NCBI GenBank assembly: GCA_965240325.2
Contig: OZ251223.1
Span: 3,596,001-3,660,000 of the forward strand
Direction of reading: 5' to 3'
DNA length: 64,000 nucleotides
Source: Rebecca billardiae RCC1528
Lineage: Eukaryota > Haptophyta
The notes below the pieces were generated by a model. The model ran no database searches and was not told where the DNA came from. It saw nothing but the letters and a program-made list of their open reading frames with translations. Positions 39,735 through 48,702 of this stretch are shown piece after piece (within the stretch, counting starts at the first letter, position 1; each line of letters begins with the position of its first letter). The position numbers and the translations under genes were made by a program.

Positions 39735-40897
39735 TTCATACTTGTCACACTCACACTCCTGGCGGCACGGCTCTTGCGACAGGTCAGTCCTGAAGAGTTC
39801 AGCGTCGACATGGAGGCAGCTCGCCACGCGGGTCACGTGATACTTGGTCAGTGATCACGACTGCAGTTGACTCAGATTCAGGAATGCACGCAGCTCAGGC
39901 ACCCTACACCTACATGAATGAGCCGTGACGCCAGCACTCAGCAGTCGTCCGTGAGGCGACTGACGAGTGCGTGGCGCGACATGTGTCGGCAGTCGGGGCG
40001 AGACCTCGCGTCCGTGTCCGGAGGCTTGTAGCTTTGGGTGACCTGCATGCGTGTCGCATGCGCGCCTGCAGCCGAGGCAGGCCCTGGTGTGACGGATTTG
40101 AGCCTCGTCCCAGGCGCGCGTGTGTTGCGTGTGTGAGCCGGTCCAAGAGAGAGAGCGCGGATCACAACCGTGCCGGAGGCGTCCGGCCACATCTCGCCTG
40201 CTGCTGGCTGCTGAGCTGTGTGCGACTCCCGGACCCCCATACGGTACGGCCAGATGGTGGCGGGTACTTCGATGGTGGCTGGCCAGGTAGTGCGGCACGT
40301 CCGTGCCTCTGGACGGGCATTGAGCCGTGGCGAGGTCGCCAAATCGCGCGGCGTGGTCCCAGAGAAGGCTGCTGCTATCCCTGACCAGCTTGCTAGCCAT
40401 GCCGGTCGTTGATCACCCCGCCGTTGACAGGCGCGCACACGCCACGCGTAATCGCATGGCAGCCGTGTCGGTCGGCGGTCGCACGACTACCGCGCAGCCA
40501 ACATTGATCGTCAGACTCACGACTTGCGAGGTCAGACAGAACATTGATAGGTCTGCAGCCTCGCCTGGCATTCCCCAGAGGTCAGCACGGCCATCAGAAG
40601 GGTGATCCTGCCCGCTACTTGCCCATCCTTCCCATGCGCAACCTCACGCGCGCCGGACACACGATGACGTGGACGTGGACGTGAGAGTGGCCGAAAAGTC
40701 GGAAGGGAAGATGTCACTCACGCACACGCGCTCGTACGGCGACGCCGACCGGCGAGTGCAACGCCCCCCTGTCCCGGACGTTGCACTCGCGCCTTGGATC
40801 GCGGTGGGACGGCCATTCGCGCTTCCCTTCCGAAGTCCCCAACTTCATTTGGACCCCCCTGTAAGGCTGTAAGAGGTCCGGGAGCTGTTTCACAACG

Positions 40898-42138
40898 ATG
40901 GGGGCGAAGCGAGACCAGCTGCTCGCCGAGTCGCGCTCGGCGCTCATCGCCGAGTTCTTCAGGCTGACGCGAGACGCCGAGGCGGCTCGCGAGGGCGAGA
41001 CAGCAGCGAGCATCCGCCTGCAGGCCGTCTGGAGGGGACACATCGTTCGCCGCCTCGTGCGCGATTGGCACGCGGGCGGCCTGCACATTGAGCGCGTGTA
41101 CCGCGGCCACCTCGGGCGCACAGAAGCGCACCGCGTGCGGAGGCAGAGGCGGATATACTGGCAGCAGGTGTACTTCAGCCAGTGTGCCACGGCCGTGCAG
41201 AAGTGGTGCGTCGCCCGCGCGCGCAGGCCCACGCTGCGCGCGCGCCGGCCGGGGCCATTCCGCGCTCACGCCGCTTGCCCGTGCGCGCGCGCGCCGCAGG
41301 TTCCGAGGCTACCACAGCCGGCGGTACAAACACAACTACTACGCGCGCAAGGCGTACGTGAGTGCCGTACTCGAGCGCTCAGAGGCCGTGCGCGAGGAGC
41401 TCGAGGAGCAGCTGCGCGCGCAGGTGGACGCGACCGTCGCTGCGCAGGAGCAGGATGCGCGCGACAAGGTGCAGCATCTCTCCGCCAAGCTGCACCACCT
41501 CGTCTCGACGAAGACGATGCCGGGGATCTACAACTCGCCGATGCACGACGGCTTCCTGCCGACCGCCTTCTCCATCCCCGTCGAGCAGCACCTGCGCAAC
41601 GCGATCAAACCGCAGCTGCGCGAGGAGGCGGCGCTGCGCGCCAAGGGCAAGCTCAAAAACACGCGCCCCGACATGTCCGCGCTCAAAGAGCGAGGCCGGC
41701 GCGAGCCCGAGCCGTACCGGACGCACGACGAGGCGCGGCGCGCGGAGACGCGCTCGAGCAAGGCCGGCTTCATCGCCGGCCCGTTCCACACCGCCACCTC
41801 GCAGCGGGAGTCCTTCAGCGGGCCGCACGTCTCGCTTCACACCGGCACGCCGTACATTGACGGCGGCATGCACACCATCAGCCGCGAGACCAAGAAGACC
41901 TCGTGGGTCTCGTCCAAGGTGCGCACGGGCGCGCCGAGCGCGCGAGACGCGCACGACACGGCCGTGCGTGTGGGGCGGCGCTTCACAGGCCTGACACGCT
42001 GCGCGCGCCTGCGCCCCTTCCCCCTGGCTGCGCCCGCTGCGCCCGGGGTGTGGTACCCTTGACCTTGTTCGCGCCCGCGCCGCGCAGCCCTTCCACACAA
42101 CGGTGCCATCCAACCGCCTCCTCGAGACCCAGAGATAA
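40898..42138 (+). CDS. SPATA17: SPATA17-like IQ-motif flagellar protein, three exons (340 aa)
   Basis: Homologue of spermatogenesis-associated protein 17, an IQ-motif protein of motile cilia. Exons 40898-41205, 41300-41963, 42088-42138; joins are phase 2 (tg|g) and phase 0. The first join creates QKWFRGYHSRRYKHNYYARK, which is the diagnostic IQ segment of the family. IQ motifs: IRLQAVWRGHIVRRLVR (about 36-52), IERVYRGHLGRTEAHR and AVQKWFRGYHSRRY. A helical EEQLRAQVDATVAAQEQ stretch follows, then the family hallmark KLHHLVSTKTMPGIYNSPMH. The last small exon gives PFHTTVPSNRLLETQR before the stop; without it the frame runs on to 42062 in Arg/Pro low complexity. Presence implies a flagellated stage in the organism. 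Confidence 0.9.
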
Positions 42139-42599
42139 GGCGTGCACGCGCTGATCGGAGCAGAGCGCGCCGGAGCGGTCGAGCTCTCCTCCGCGGTCAC
42201 TCTGGCCAGCCTGCCCGTCCCGCGCCTCATGGCTGGTGAGTGGTGGGCGCCGCACTCGCGCCGCAGACATAGCCGTACATGCACGGTACCACACACAGGG
42301 TCGCGCACTCGCAGTCACGCCCCGCGACTCGCTCTGCGGCTCTGCAGCTGTCCGTGACTCTACGTACAGCTCAGTGGCCCGACCCGCTGCTGCCCGCGGC
42401 CGCGCCGCGGTGCCCGGGCTGGCCGTGCACGCCAGTCCGCAGTCGGCCCGACGCGGCAGGCGGCGCCGGGTCGGCGGGCGGCCGCCGGGCCGCCCCGGGG
42501 CCGGCCCCGGGGCGCCGCGCCCGCGGCCGCAGCAGTGGCATGAGTGACAGGCTGCACTGTCGTCGGACTGAGTAGCTAGTGAGAGTACTGACGAGTAGT

Positions 42600-43070
42600 G
42601 GCTCTGGCTCCGGTTGACCCCTGCCAGTCCGGTCATAGAAACCGGGCGTACCGAAAATGATCTTCGCATTCCTGCGGCCCGGAATGAACGCCCGAAGTGT
42701 AATCCCACAGGGCCCCAAGTAGGGACTAGGGTTGCTATGGATGGCCAATAAGTGCCCAGGGTGTGAAACCCAGTTTGTGACTACTTCAGATTCTATTTTT
42801 CATAGCTATTTACCCAGTCCGGTGACACATTTCCAATAGCTACGGGTGCATCCGGATCGCTCCCGGATCGTGTTCTGACCAGAGTCAGAAATGGGTAAAT
42901 ACATAGTAAAAATAGAGTCTGAACTATAGAGGAAGTGCTTGTTGGCCCAATATCGCTCTGAAGTCATCATCTAGGCATCCATTGAGGTCCTCCTGTGCAG
43001 TTTTCACGAGTGACTTCATGAAGGAGCTCACAGTGCCCGTCTCTGGCAGGGGTCAACCGAAGCCAGAGCC
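42600..43070. mobile_element. 471-bp non-autonomous element with 28-bp terminal inverted repeats
   Basis: Both ends carry a 28-base terminal inverted repeat: 42600-42627 starts GGCTCTGGCTCCGGTTGACC, and 43043-43070 is its reverse complement with one mismatch. The insertion is flanked by TAGT on both sides (42596-42599 and 43071-43074), a plausible four-base target duplication. A second, internal inverted repeat pairs CAGATTCTATTTTTCATAG (about 42790) with its partner near 42900-42930. There is no transposase frame, so this is a MITE-like element needing a helper elsewhere. A TAGT duplication by chance is possible but less likely given the exact TIR boundaries. Confidence 0.82.
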
Positions 43071-43708
43071 TAGTTAGTGAGCAGTCTGTAGGCGCGGGTC
43101 ACCCGCACCGTAGAATCGGCCCCGGCGGCGAGTCTCAGTCTGTCCGAACTAGCTCGTAACTAGCTCATGACGTAACGGGCGTAACTGTCTCGACTGCGCG
43201 GAGTGATGAGATGATGACCAGTGACTTATAATTAGCAGTGAGACAGCGGGCTGGGTCCGACTGGCAGCCTGGCTGCTGGCACGGTCTCGGGCGGGCTCTG
43301 TCTGCGCCTCTCGGACCGTCACCGTAGTCACTACGATTTAACTACGATTGGCACACTAGTCACAATATATGTTATCCGGAAATCGGAATTCATGTATCGT
43401 ATCATAAGCAGTATTAACGTTTACGGTAAGTCACCGACACCGTACTGTCCGTAGGCGTACTGTTAGCTGTGCCAGTGTCTGGTCCGTGGCAGAGTCCCGG
43501 AACTCTGGCTGCCGGTACCATTGGTCTCGAGGCTTCACGGGGCCAAGCGGCAATCCTGGTGTACAGAGCAAGCAACAAAAGATACGCGAATAAATAGGCC
43601 ACCGACGCCGCCAGAGTGCCCAGTGAAATGGCTCCGAAGCCTCGCCGAGCGCTGTATCCCTGTGCGTGCGTGTGTGATGTGATCGACGGATGGTTTGGTG
43701 TACGTGCC

Positions 43709-43984
43709 CTAGTGATGGATCCACCAGCGTTTCACGCCATCGCGCGGGCCAAATGGGTCGTCACGGGAGTGTCCCGAGTGTCCCGCCTCCGACGAGATCC
43801 ACCAGCGCGGCACGCCGTCATACTTGTGCAGCTCCACGGACTCCTCGATCATCCCGTCAGCGGCCGGTGGCCTCAGGAACGCCTCGGCCGCTGACACATC
43901 TGCAGTGAGCTCGCTGGCGTCCAAAGTCGGGAGAAACATTTTCCTAGTGAGGTGCAAGGTTGTGGGCGCAGTGCATGAGCGCAA
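43709..43984 (-). CDS. Doubtful small frame with internal duplication (91 aa)
   Basis: The middle of this frame reads like protein (MFLPTLDASELTADVSAAEA, then IEESVELHKYDGVPRWW), and the carboxyl end repeats the DGVPRWWIS motif as DGVKRWWIH because an approximately 80-base segment around GATCCACCAGCG is duplicated. No family resemblance. It could be a fragment of a lost gene or chance. Confidence 0.2.
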   Translation of the reverse strand: MRSCTAPTTLHLTRKMFLPTLDASELTADVSAAEAFLRPPAADGMIEESVELHKYDGVPRWWISSEAGHSGHSRDDPFGPRDGVKRWWIHH

Positions 43985-44151
43985 AGCGCGCGCGAGCGAA
44001 AGTAGACGCCGCGATCAGCCTCACCTGCTGCCGGCGACGACCGCGAGCTGGCTGTGGCAGGACGGCTTTACCCTGGCTTTACGGCCACCGGCCAGGTCCC
44101 AAGCGGGGCCGCACGGTGTGTTCAAACTTCGTCAGCTTTCGGCTGTTTCGT

Positions 44152-44335
44152 CGTTCACAAGGGCGTTCCCGGGATCCTGCCACACGCTCCCGAAAGCAAT
44201 ATGCCCCCCCCTGGGGGGGGCATTGCTACCGGACTGGCGCGGGCCGTAATCAAATGTACCCGCTTTAAATGGAGGAAGCCAATTTCAATAGGAACGCGGT
44301 TCGATTTGAGGTATGACCAGTGCGGGGAACGCCCC
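44152..44335 (-). repeat. Hairpin-bearing repeat family, copy B
   Basis: Reverse-orientation partner of 36770-36967. It keeps the GGGGCGTTCCCCGCA, CTTCCT and GAGCGTGTGGCAGGATCCCGG blocks, but the central hairpin differs: ATGCCCCCCC pairs with GGGGGGGCAT at about 44201-44223. It ends about 145 bases before the P2X-like start codon. Confidence 0.75.
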
Positions 44336-44480
44336 TGAACGAACCCGGGCGGGCCGGACTCCGGACTGGCGACCGGCGGCGGCGGCGGCGGGTACGCCCA
44401 CAACCTTCCGTTGGACCTCCTGCGGCGCCGGCAGCGTCGTGGGGTGTGGGCTGGTCAACGCCTCAACGGGGGGGCAGGTC

Positions 44481-46291
44481 ATGGCCCTAGCGCAGATGTT
44501 GGCGGGTATCGCCAGCCGCTGCTTCAGCAGCGCCATCCAGTTCAAATCGGTCCGCCACGGCACCAACGGCGCACGCGGGTGTGCGCGCGCGCATGCTCAC
44601 ACGACACGCCATCCCTGGCTGGCCCCATGCAGGTCAAGTTTGTGGTCATCCGAGACAAACGCGCTGTCGCCGTCAAGTACTTTGTGGTCCTTGCGGTGCT
44701 CGCCTACGCGATCCACCAAATGTTCGGCCCGCGCCGCGCGTACATGGCGAAGGAGGCGCCACTCGGCTACTTCAACACATGGGCGGAGGGCTGGGATCCG
44801 ACACAGGTGCCTGACGGCCTGTGCGACGGCTCCGAGGAGTGGGACTTTCGGTACGACGACTATTGGGTGTACCGCAACAACCGCTGCCGCGTCTTCTCCC
44901 GCGGCGAGGTGCTGCGCAAGCTGGAGAGCGGTGCGGGCGTGTACGTGCAGACGTACGTGCAGCACTCAAGCGTCAACGCGAGCGGCTGCCGCGACGACGG
45001 CTCAAGCTGCGCCGAGACGACGCGCACGACGCGCAACTACTTCGTCCCAGGCGTTGACGACATCACGCTGGGTATCGACCATGGCTTCCGCACCAACTCG
45101 CTGCGCACCGTGCGCAACCCGGAGACGACGCTGCTGGACGCGGACGGCGCCGAGCTGCGCCGCTTCGGCCCCGGGCCGCCGGTGCTCACCTCGCTGGGCG
45201 AGCTGCTGCGTGCGGCCGGCGTGGACTCGCTCGACGCGGAGAATCACGCCGGGCGGGTCAACGCCTCGATCGGCACGCCAAAGTACCGCATGACCGGGCT
45301 GCGGCTCCAGATCATCATCTCGTACTCCAACCTGCATACGCTGGGCGGGGCCGAGGTGGTCGCGACCATGCGCGCACTCGCGGGGAGCACAGGCTGGAAC
45401 GGGATGGGCGGCGAGGTCGACTACGTCTCGAGCGCGGGCGGTCCGCCGGGCGAGAACTACACGGTCGAGCTCCACGATCGGTACAGCTACGGCGTGCTGA
45501 TCAAGCTGAGCGCGCAGGGGCAGATCGGCGAGCCGGACCTCCTCACCTTCTTCATCGCGTTCGCCTCGGTGCTGGTGTACCTGAGCATCGCGCAGGTGTG
45601 CGCCGACATCGTGGCGGAGTTCTTGCTGGGCGATCTGTCCGAGAAGATCAAGAGGACGAAGAATCAACTCATCGCCGAGAGCGGCTCGGCCCGCTCGACT
45701 AGCCGCGTCACGGATGTGCTCTCGGAGCGTCACTCGGTGTGCGCAGTCGCTCATGACCCAGGCGTGGATGAGCCGCGAGCACAGCCTCGACTTCAGGGCA
45801 TTGGGCCCACGCCGCGGACCTCCAAGGCTAGCCGTGCGCAGAGCGATGACCAGCTCTTCAGAAAAGGGAGCGTGGCGGGCGGCTGTGACGATGAGCACGG
45901 CGCCGCGCTCAGAGCCGGTGCTGGGAGCTGGGGCCGCGCGCGGATGCAGGCACCGGACTGTGGCTTGGTGGGAGTGGCACCACCGGCGGCCGCGCTCGAC
46001 GGCGCTGAGCGCGTGAGGACCGGTGGAGGCGCTGCACACGACTTGCAGCATCGTCCGTCACTTGACGACGGCGCATACCGGCACGACAGCGTCATGGACC
46101 TCGAGTCGACAGGTTCTATGCCTGCAGACAGCGACACTGGTGGCGACGAGGCTGACGGCACGAGTCGCACGGCATTGTCAGGAGTGGGCACTGCACACCG
46201 TCAGGAGCGGCATCTCCGGTCAGATCCCCCGGTGGCCCTATGGACTCCACGGAGTGCCGCGGAGTGCGCTCCCACGGGCCTGGATGCATGA
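44481..46291 (+). CDS. P2X-like ligand-gated channel, two exons (575 aa)
   Basis: Probable member of the P2X (ATP-gated, two-helix trimeric cation channel) family. Exons 44481-44549 and 44633-46291, phase 0, joining AIQFKS to VKFVVIRDKRAVAVKYF, which recreates the conserved basic P2X amino end just before TM1 (KYFVVLAVLAYAIHQMF, about 37-53). The ectodomain (about 55-322) has four Cys (animal P2X has ten) and glycosylation sites NAS, NYT. Before TM2 stands GVLIKLSAQGQIGEPDLLTF, corresponding to the family's R-G-x-x-x-x-x-x-x-G-x-x-G-x-F/D block. TM2, FIAFASVLVYLSIAQVCADI, carries the conserved Asp. The tail of about 220 residues is Ser/Gly-rich. If only exon 2 were used, Met at 44627 would begin the protein without the basic segment. 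Confidence 0.6.
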
Positions 46292-46535
46292 CTGTGTCTG
46301 TGATGACAGGCCAGCGCGGGCTGCTGCCGACCGATGGGCAGTGTCGGGCAAGAACCTCGGGATGCGGTGGCAACGGCCTGTCGCACTTGAGTCGGGCCGT
46401 CTCGGCTGCCCGGCAATCACACTGTCTTGCTGCATGCTACTACGATTGTACGAAGTCGTAGTTAAGCTCTCTACAGTACTGTACAGTACAGTACAGTCCC
46501 GCCAGCCGGTCCAGACTCCAGAGGCACCTCGCACG
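46292..46535. promoter_or_regulatory. Spacer with GTAC-rich tract upstream of the PhyH gene
   Basis: Contains an imperfect repeat of ACAGTACTGTACAGTACAGT at about 46472-46499, a self-complementary stretch 40-60 bases before the ATG at 46536. It may be promoter or 5' UTR. Confidence 0.45.
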
Positions 46536-47885
46536 ATGGCGGCACGCCTGGCCGCGCTTGTAGTTCTCGCTGCCCTTGTTGCCCAGAAGGGCAGCGCCGA
46601 GCTCGTGCACGAGGAGCCCGGCGAGCGCTTGCTCGTTGGTGGGCACTCGAGCTCGACGCTCGAATACGACCTTGAGCACGACGCGCCGCGTCTGCCGCCT
46701 GGCTCTGACGAGGCGCTCGAGCACCTGCGGACGCACGGCTACGTTGTGCTCGCGGGTGTGCTCAACGCGAGCGAGGTGGAGGCGGCGCGCGAGCGGCTGT
46801 GGTCCTTCCTCGAGGGCGCGGGTGCCGGCGTGCGCCGTCACGATCCGAGGACATGGGGCCGCGTCGAGCCCAACCAGTACGGCATCGTATGGAACCATGG
46901 CGCGGCGCACTCGGAGCTCATGTGGCGCGTCCGAACTGCGCCCGCGCTGCTGCAGACCTTCGAGCGGCTGTGGGGCACCGATGACCTTCTTGTCAGCTTC
47001 GAGGGCTTCTCCTTCTTCCCGCCCGTTGAGCACGAGGGCGACTTCGGCACCCCGCTCGCAGAGGGCTGGTTCCACACGGACCAGAACGGCGTCTCGCGGC
47101 CCGGCCTGCAGACCATCCAGAGCTTTGTCAGCCTGTACGACCAGGACGCGTCGACGGGCGCGTTCCTCGTCGTGCCGGGCTCGCACGAGCATCACGGCGC
47201 GCTGACGGCACGCGTGCGCGCCGCGCGCCCCGGCACGCCCGACGACCAGCAGTTCCTACTCGTGCCGCCGGACGACCCACTGCTCACCGCGGCGCCGCCC
47301 ACGCTGGTACGCTGCCGCGCCGGCGACGCGGTGCTGTGGGACTCGCGGGCGGTGCACTGCAACACGCCGTCGCTCGCACGCACGACGGCGTGGCGCCGCA
47401 CGGCGCGCGCCGAGCCGCCGGCGCACACGGTGGCGTCGCCGCCGCAGCCCGCGCGCGTCGTCGCATACGCGTCATTTGCGCCGCGCGTGCGCGCGCCGCA
47501 CGCGGTGCTTGGAGCGCGCAAGCGCGCGTTCTTCATGTCGCAGGCGTGCACGCACTGGCCCTTCGACGCGAAGTGCGTGCCGATGCGCGGCGCTGGGCGC
47601 GCGAAGCTGCCCACCGACCTCGAGGACGACCGACAGCTTCTCCTCGTCGGATTCCCCAACTCTACCGACGAGCTCGCCAAGTTCCGGCGCATACTGACTG
47701 TGGGCCACGCGCAGGCGAGAGCGGACGAGCAAGCTGCGCGCGGCCGGCAGCCAAGGCCCCGTGAGCAAGCTAAGCGAGCGGATGCGGGGGCACCTGCGGG
47801 CCCGGACCTGAAAGAGAAGGTCCTCGAGGCTCGGGCCGCGGAGCTTCGCGACCTGCGGGGATTGCACCTGCACGACGAGCTGTGA
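46536..47885 (+). CDS. Phytanoyl-CoA dioxygenase (PhyH)-family oxygenase, secreted/organellar (449 aa)
   Basis: 2-oxoglutarate/Fe(II)-dependent oxygenase of the PhyH family; substrate unknown. A signal peptide (LAALVVLAALVAQKGSAELV) begins the protein. The domain starts with LEHLRTHGYVVLAGVLNASE, typical of PhyH. Iron ligands by position: H180 and D182 in GWFHTDQNG and H274 in RAVHCNTPS; a downstream Arg (RVVAYASF region) would bind 2-oxoglutarate. Conserved surroundings such as TIQSFVSLYDQDASTGAFLVVPGSHEHH agree. The insert TAWRRTARAEPPAHTVASPP after the distal His is low complexity. The carboxyl end is a charged helix. Members of this family hydroxylate lipids, amino acids or small metabolites in algae. 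Single exon. Confidence 0.88.
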   Translation: MAARLAALVVLAALVAQKGSAELVHEEPGERLLVGGHSSSTLEYDLEHDAPRLPPGSDEALEHLRTHGYVVLAGVLNASEVEAARERLWSFLEGAGAGVRRHDPRTWGRVEPNQYGIVWNHGAAHSELMWRVRTAPALLQTFERLWGTDDLLVSFEGFSFFPPVEHEGDFGTPLAEGWFHTDQNGVSRPGLQTIQSFVSLYDQDASTGAFLVVPGSHEHHGALTARVRAARPGTPDDQQFLLVPPDDPLLTAAPPTLVRCRAGDAVLWDSRAVHCNTPSLARTTAWRRTARAEPPAHTVASPPQPARVVAYASFAPRVRAPHAVLGARKRAFFMSQACTHWPFDAKCVPMRGAGRAKLPTDLEDDRQLLLVGFPNSTDELAKFRRILTVGHAQARADEQAARGRQPRPREQAKRADAGAPAGPDLKEKVLEARAAELRDLRGLHLHDEL

Positions 47886-48702
47886 TGAGTGCGCGAAGTC
47901 GAACGGCGCGCGTGATGCCAACATAAAACTAGCGCACGCATCCGCATCGTCACGATCGTCACCCTTGACCCTAATCAATATATATCGTCAATATGCCGCT
48001 CACCCGCTGGGTCAAACTCAAAGTAGTGTCTGATCGCGATGATCGCGCGAAGCGAAAGTGTCCGGGATGACGAACAGAGATCGACTACTCGATTAATAAT
48101 TAATTAACATGATCTGACACAAGTGCGCATGACGATCGGACACTTTATTACTACGACCGCCGTTTACGTAAGGTTCCGGCCGTGCCGTAGGTCTACGTAG
48201 TGACGATCCGTACGTATATGAATCATGCAAATATTCATCAATATGTCAATATATGTCATTCGGTCATGCACGCAGAGTCTCAGACTCGTCGCGTCCGAGT
48301 CGTCATTTAAGGTTTTAAGACGATCTGACGACGTATAGTTCGCTGGTGGCAACGACTAAAGTAGACTACTCAGTGAGTAACGAGGGCTGATTGATTGATG
48401 ACGATCGGTCATCGCGGGCCGAATCGCGCGGGATCGGAGCGGACGTCACGGACCGGCAGAGTGTCAGGTCAGCTGGCAGGCAGGCTGTCTGTCACTGTCT
48501 CAATCAACGGCGACTGACGGCCAGCGGTGTCACTCATCGGCAGCCCTGTCACCGCTCCGCATCCGAGCGGCAGGCTTCATATCGCGGCCGACGCGTATCG
48601 TCAGGTCTTCGGAGTGAGTCAGGATTCGTCAGGGAGGCCGCCATCACTCATCAAGCCGCGATCAGGCTCCGCGACAGCAGTCGCAACTGCAAGCTCACTC
48701 GC
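47886..48702. other. AT-rich convergent intergenic region
   Basis: About 800 bases between the 3' ends of the PhyH gene and the RlmL-like gene. 48080-48370 is clearly AT-rich (AATTAATTAA-type runs and ATATGTCAATAT). No gene or repeat copy recognised. Confidence 0.5.

Larger units (their letters stand above)
38184..40897. other. Gene-poor region with tandem duplication and CACGTG palindromes
   Basis: About 2.7 kb with no convincing gene. Contents: TCACGTGA palindromes, a 181-bp tandem duplication (38405-38765), polyG/polyC tracts near 38820-38870, an AT-rich stretch 39120-39380, and copy 2 of the dispersed repeat (39620-39734). Open frames at 39855-40440 occur on both strands but lack any family signature. 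Confidence 0.55.
42139..44480. other. Gene-poor region with a TIR element and a repeat copy
   Basis: About 2.3 kb. It contains the 471-bp inverted-repeat element (42600-43070), a local GC-rich patch (42460-42540), a small open frame with an internal duplication (43709-43984) and copy B of the hairpin-bearing repeat (44152-44335). No other gene recognised. Confidence 0.55.

Noticed and set aside
39855-40440. Overlapping frames of 130-180 codons on both strands
   Set aside because: Arg/His/Cys-rich, no domain, no splice logic, and inside the repeat-rich gene-poor block.
44290-44320. tRNA B-box-like GGTTCGATTT in repeat copy B, considered as a tRNA or tRNA-derived SINE
   Set aside because: No A box at proper distance and no cloverleaf; copy A has GGTTCAATTT at the same place, so it belongs to the repeat.
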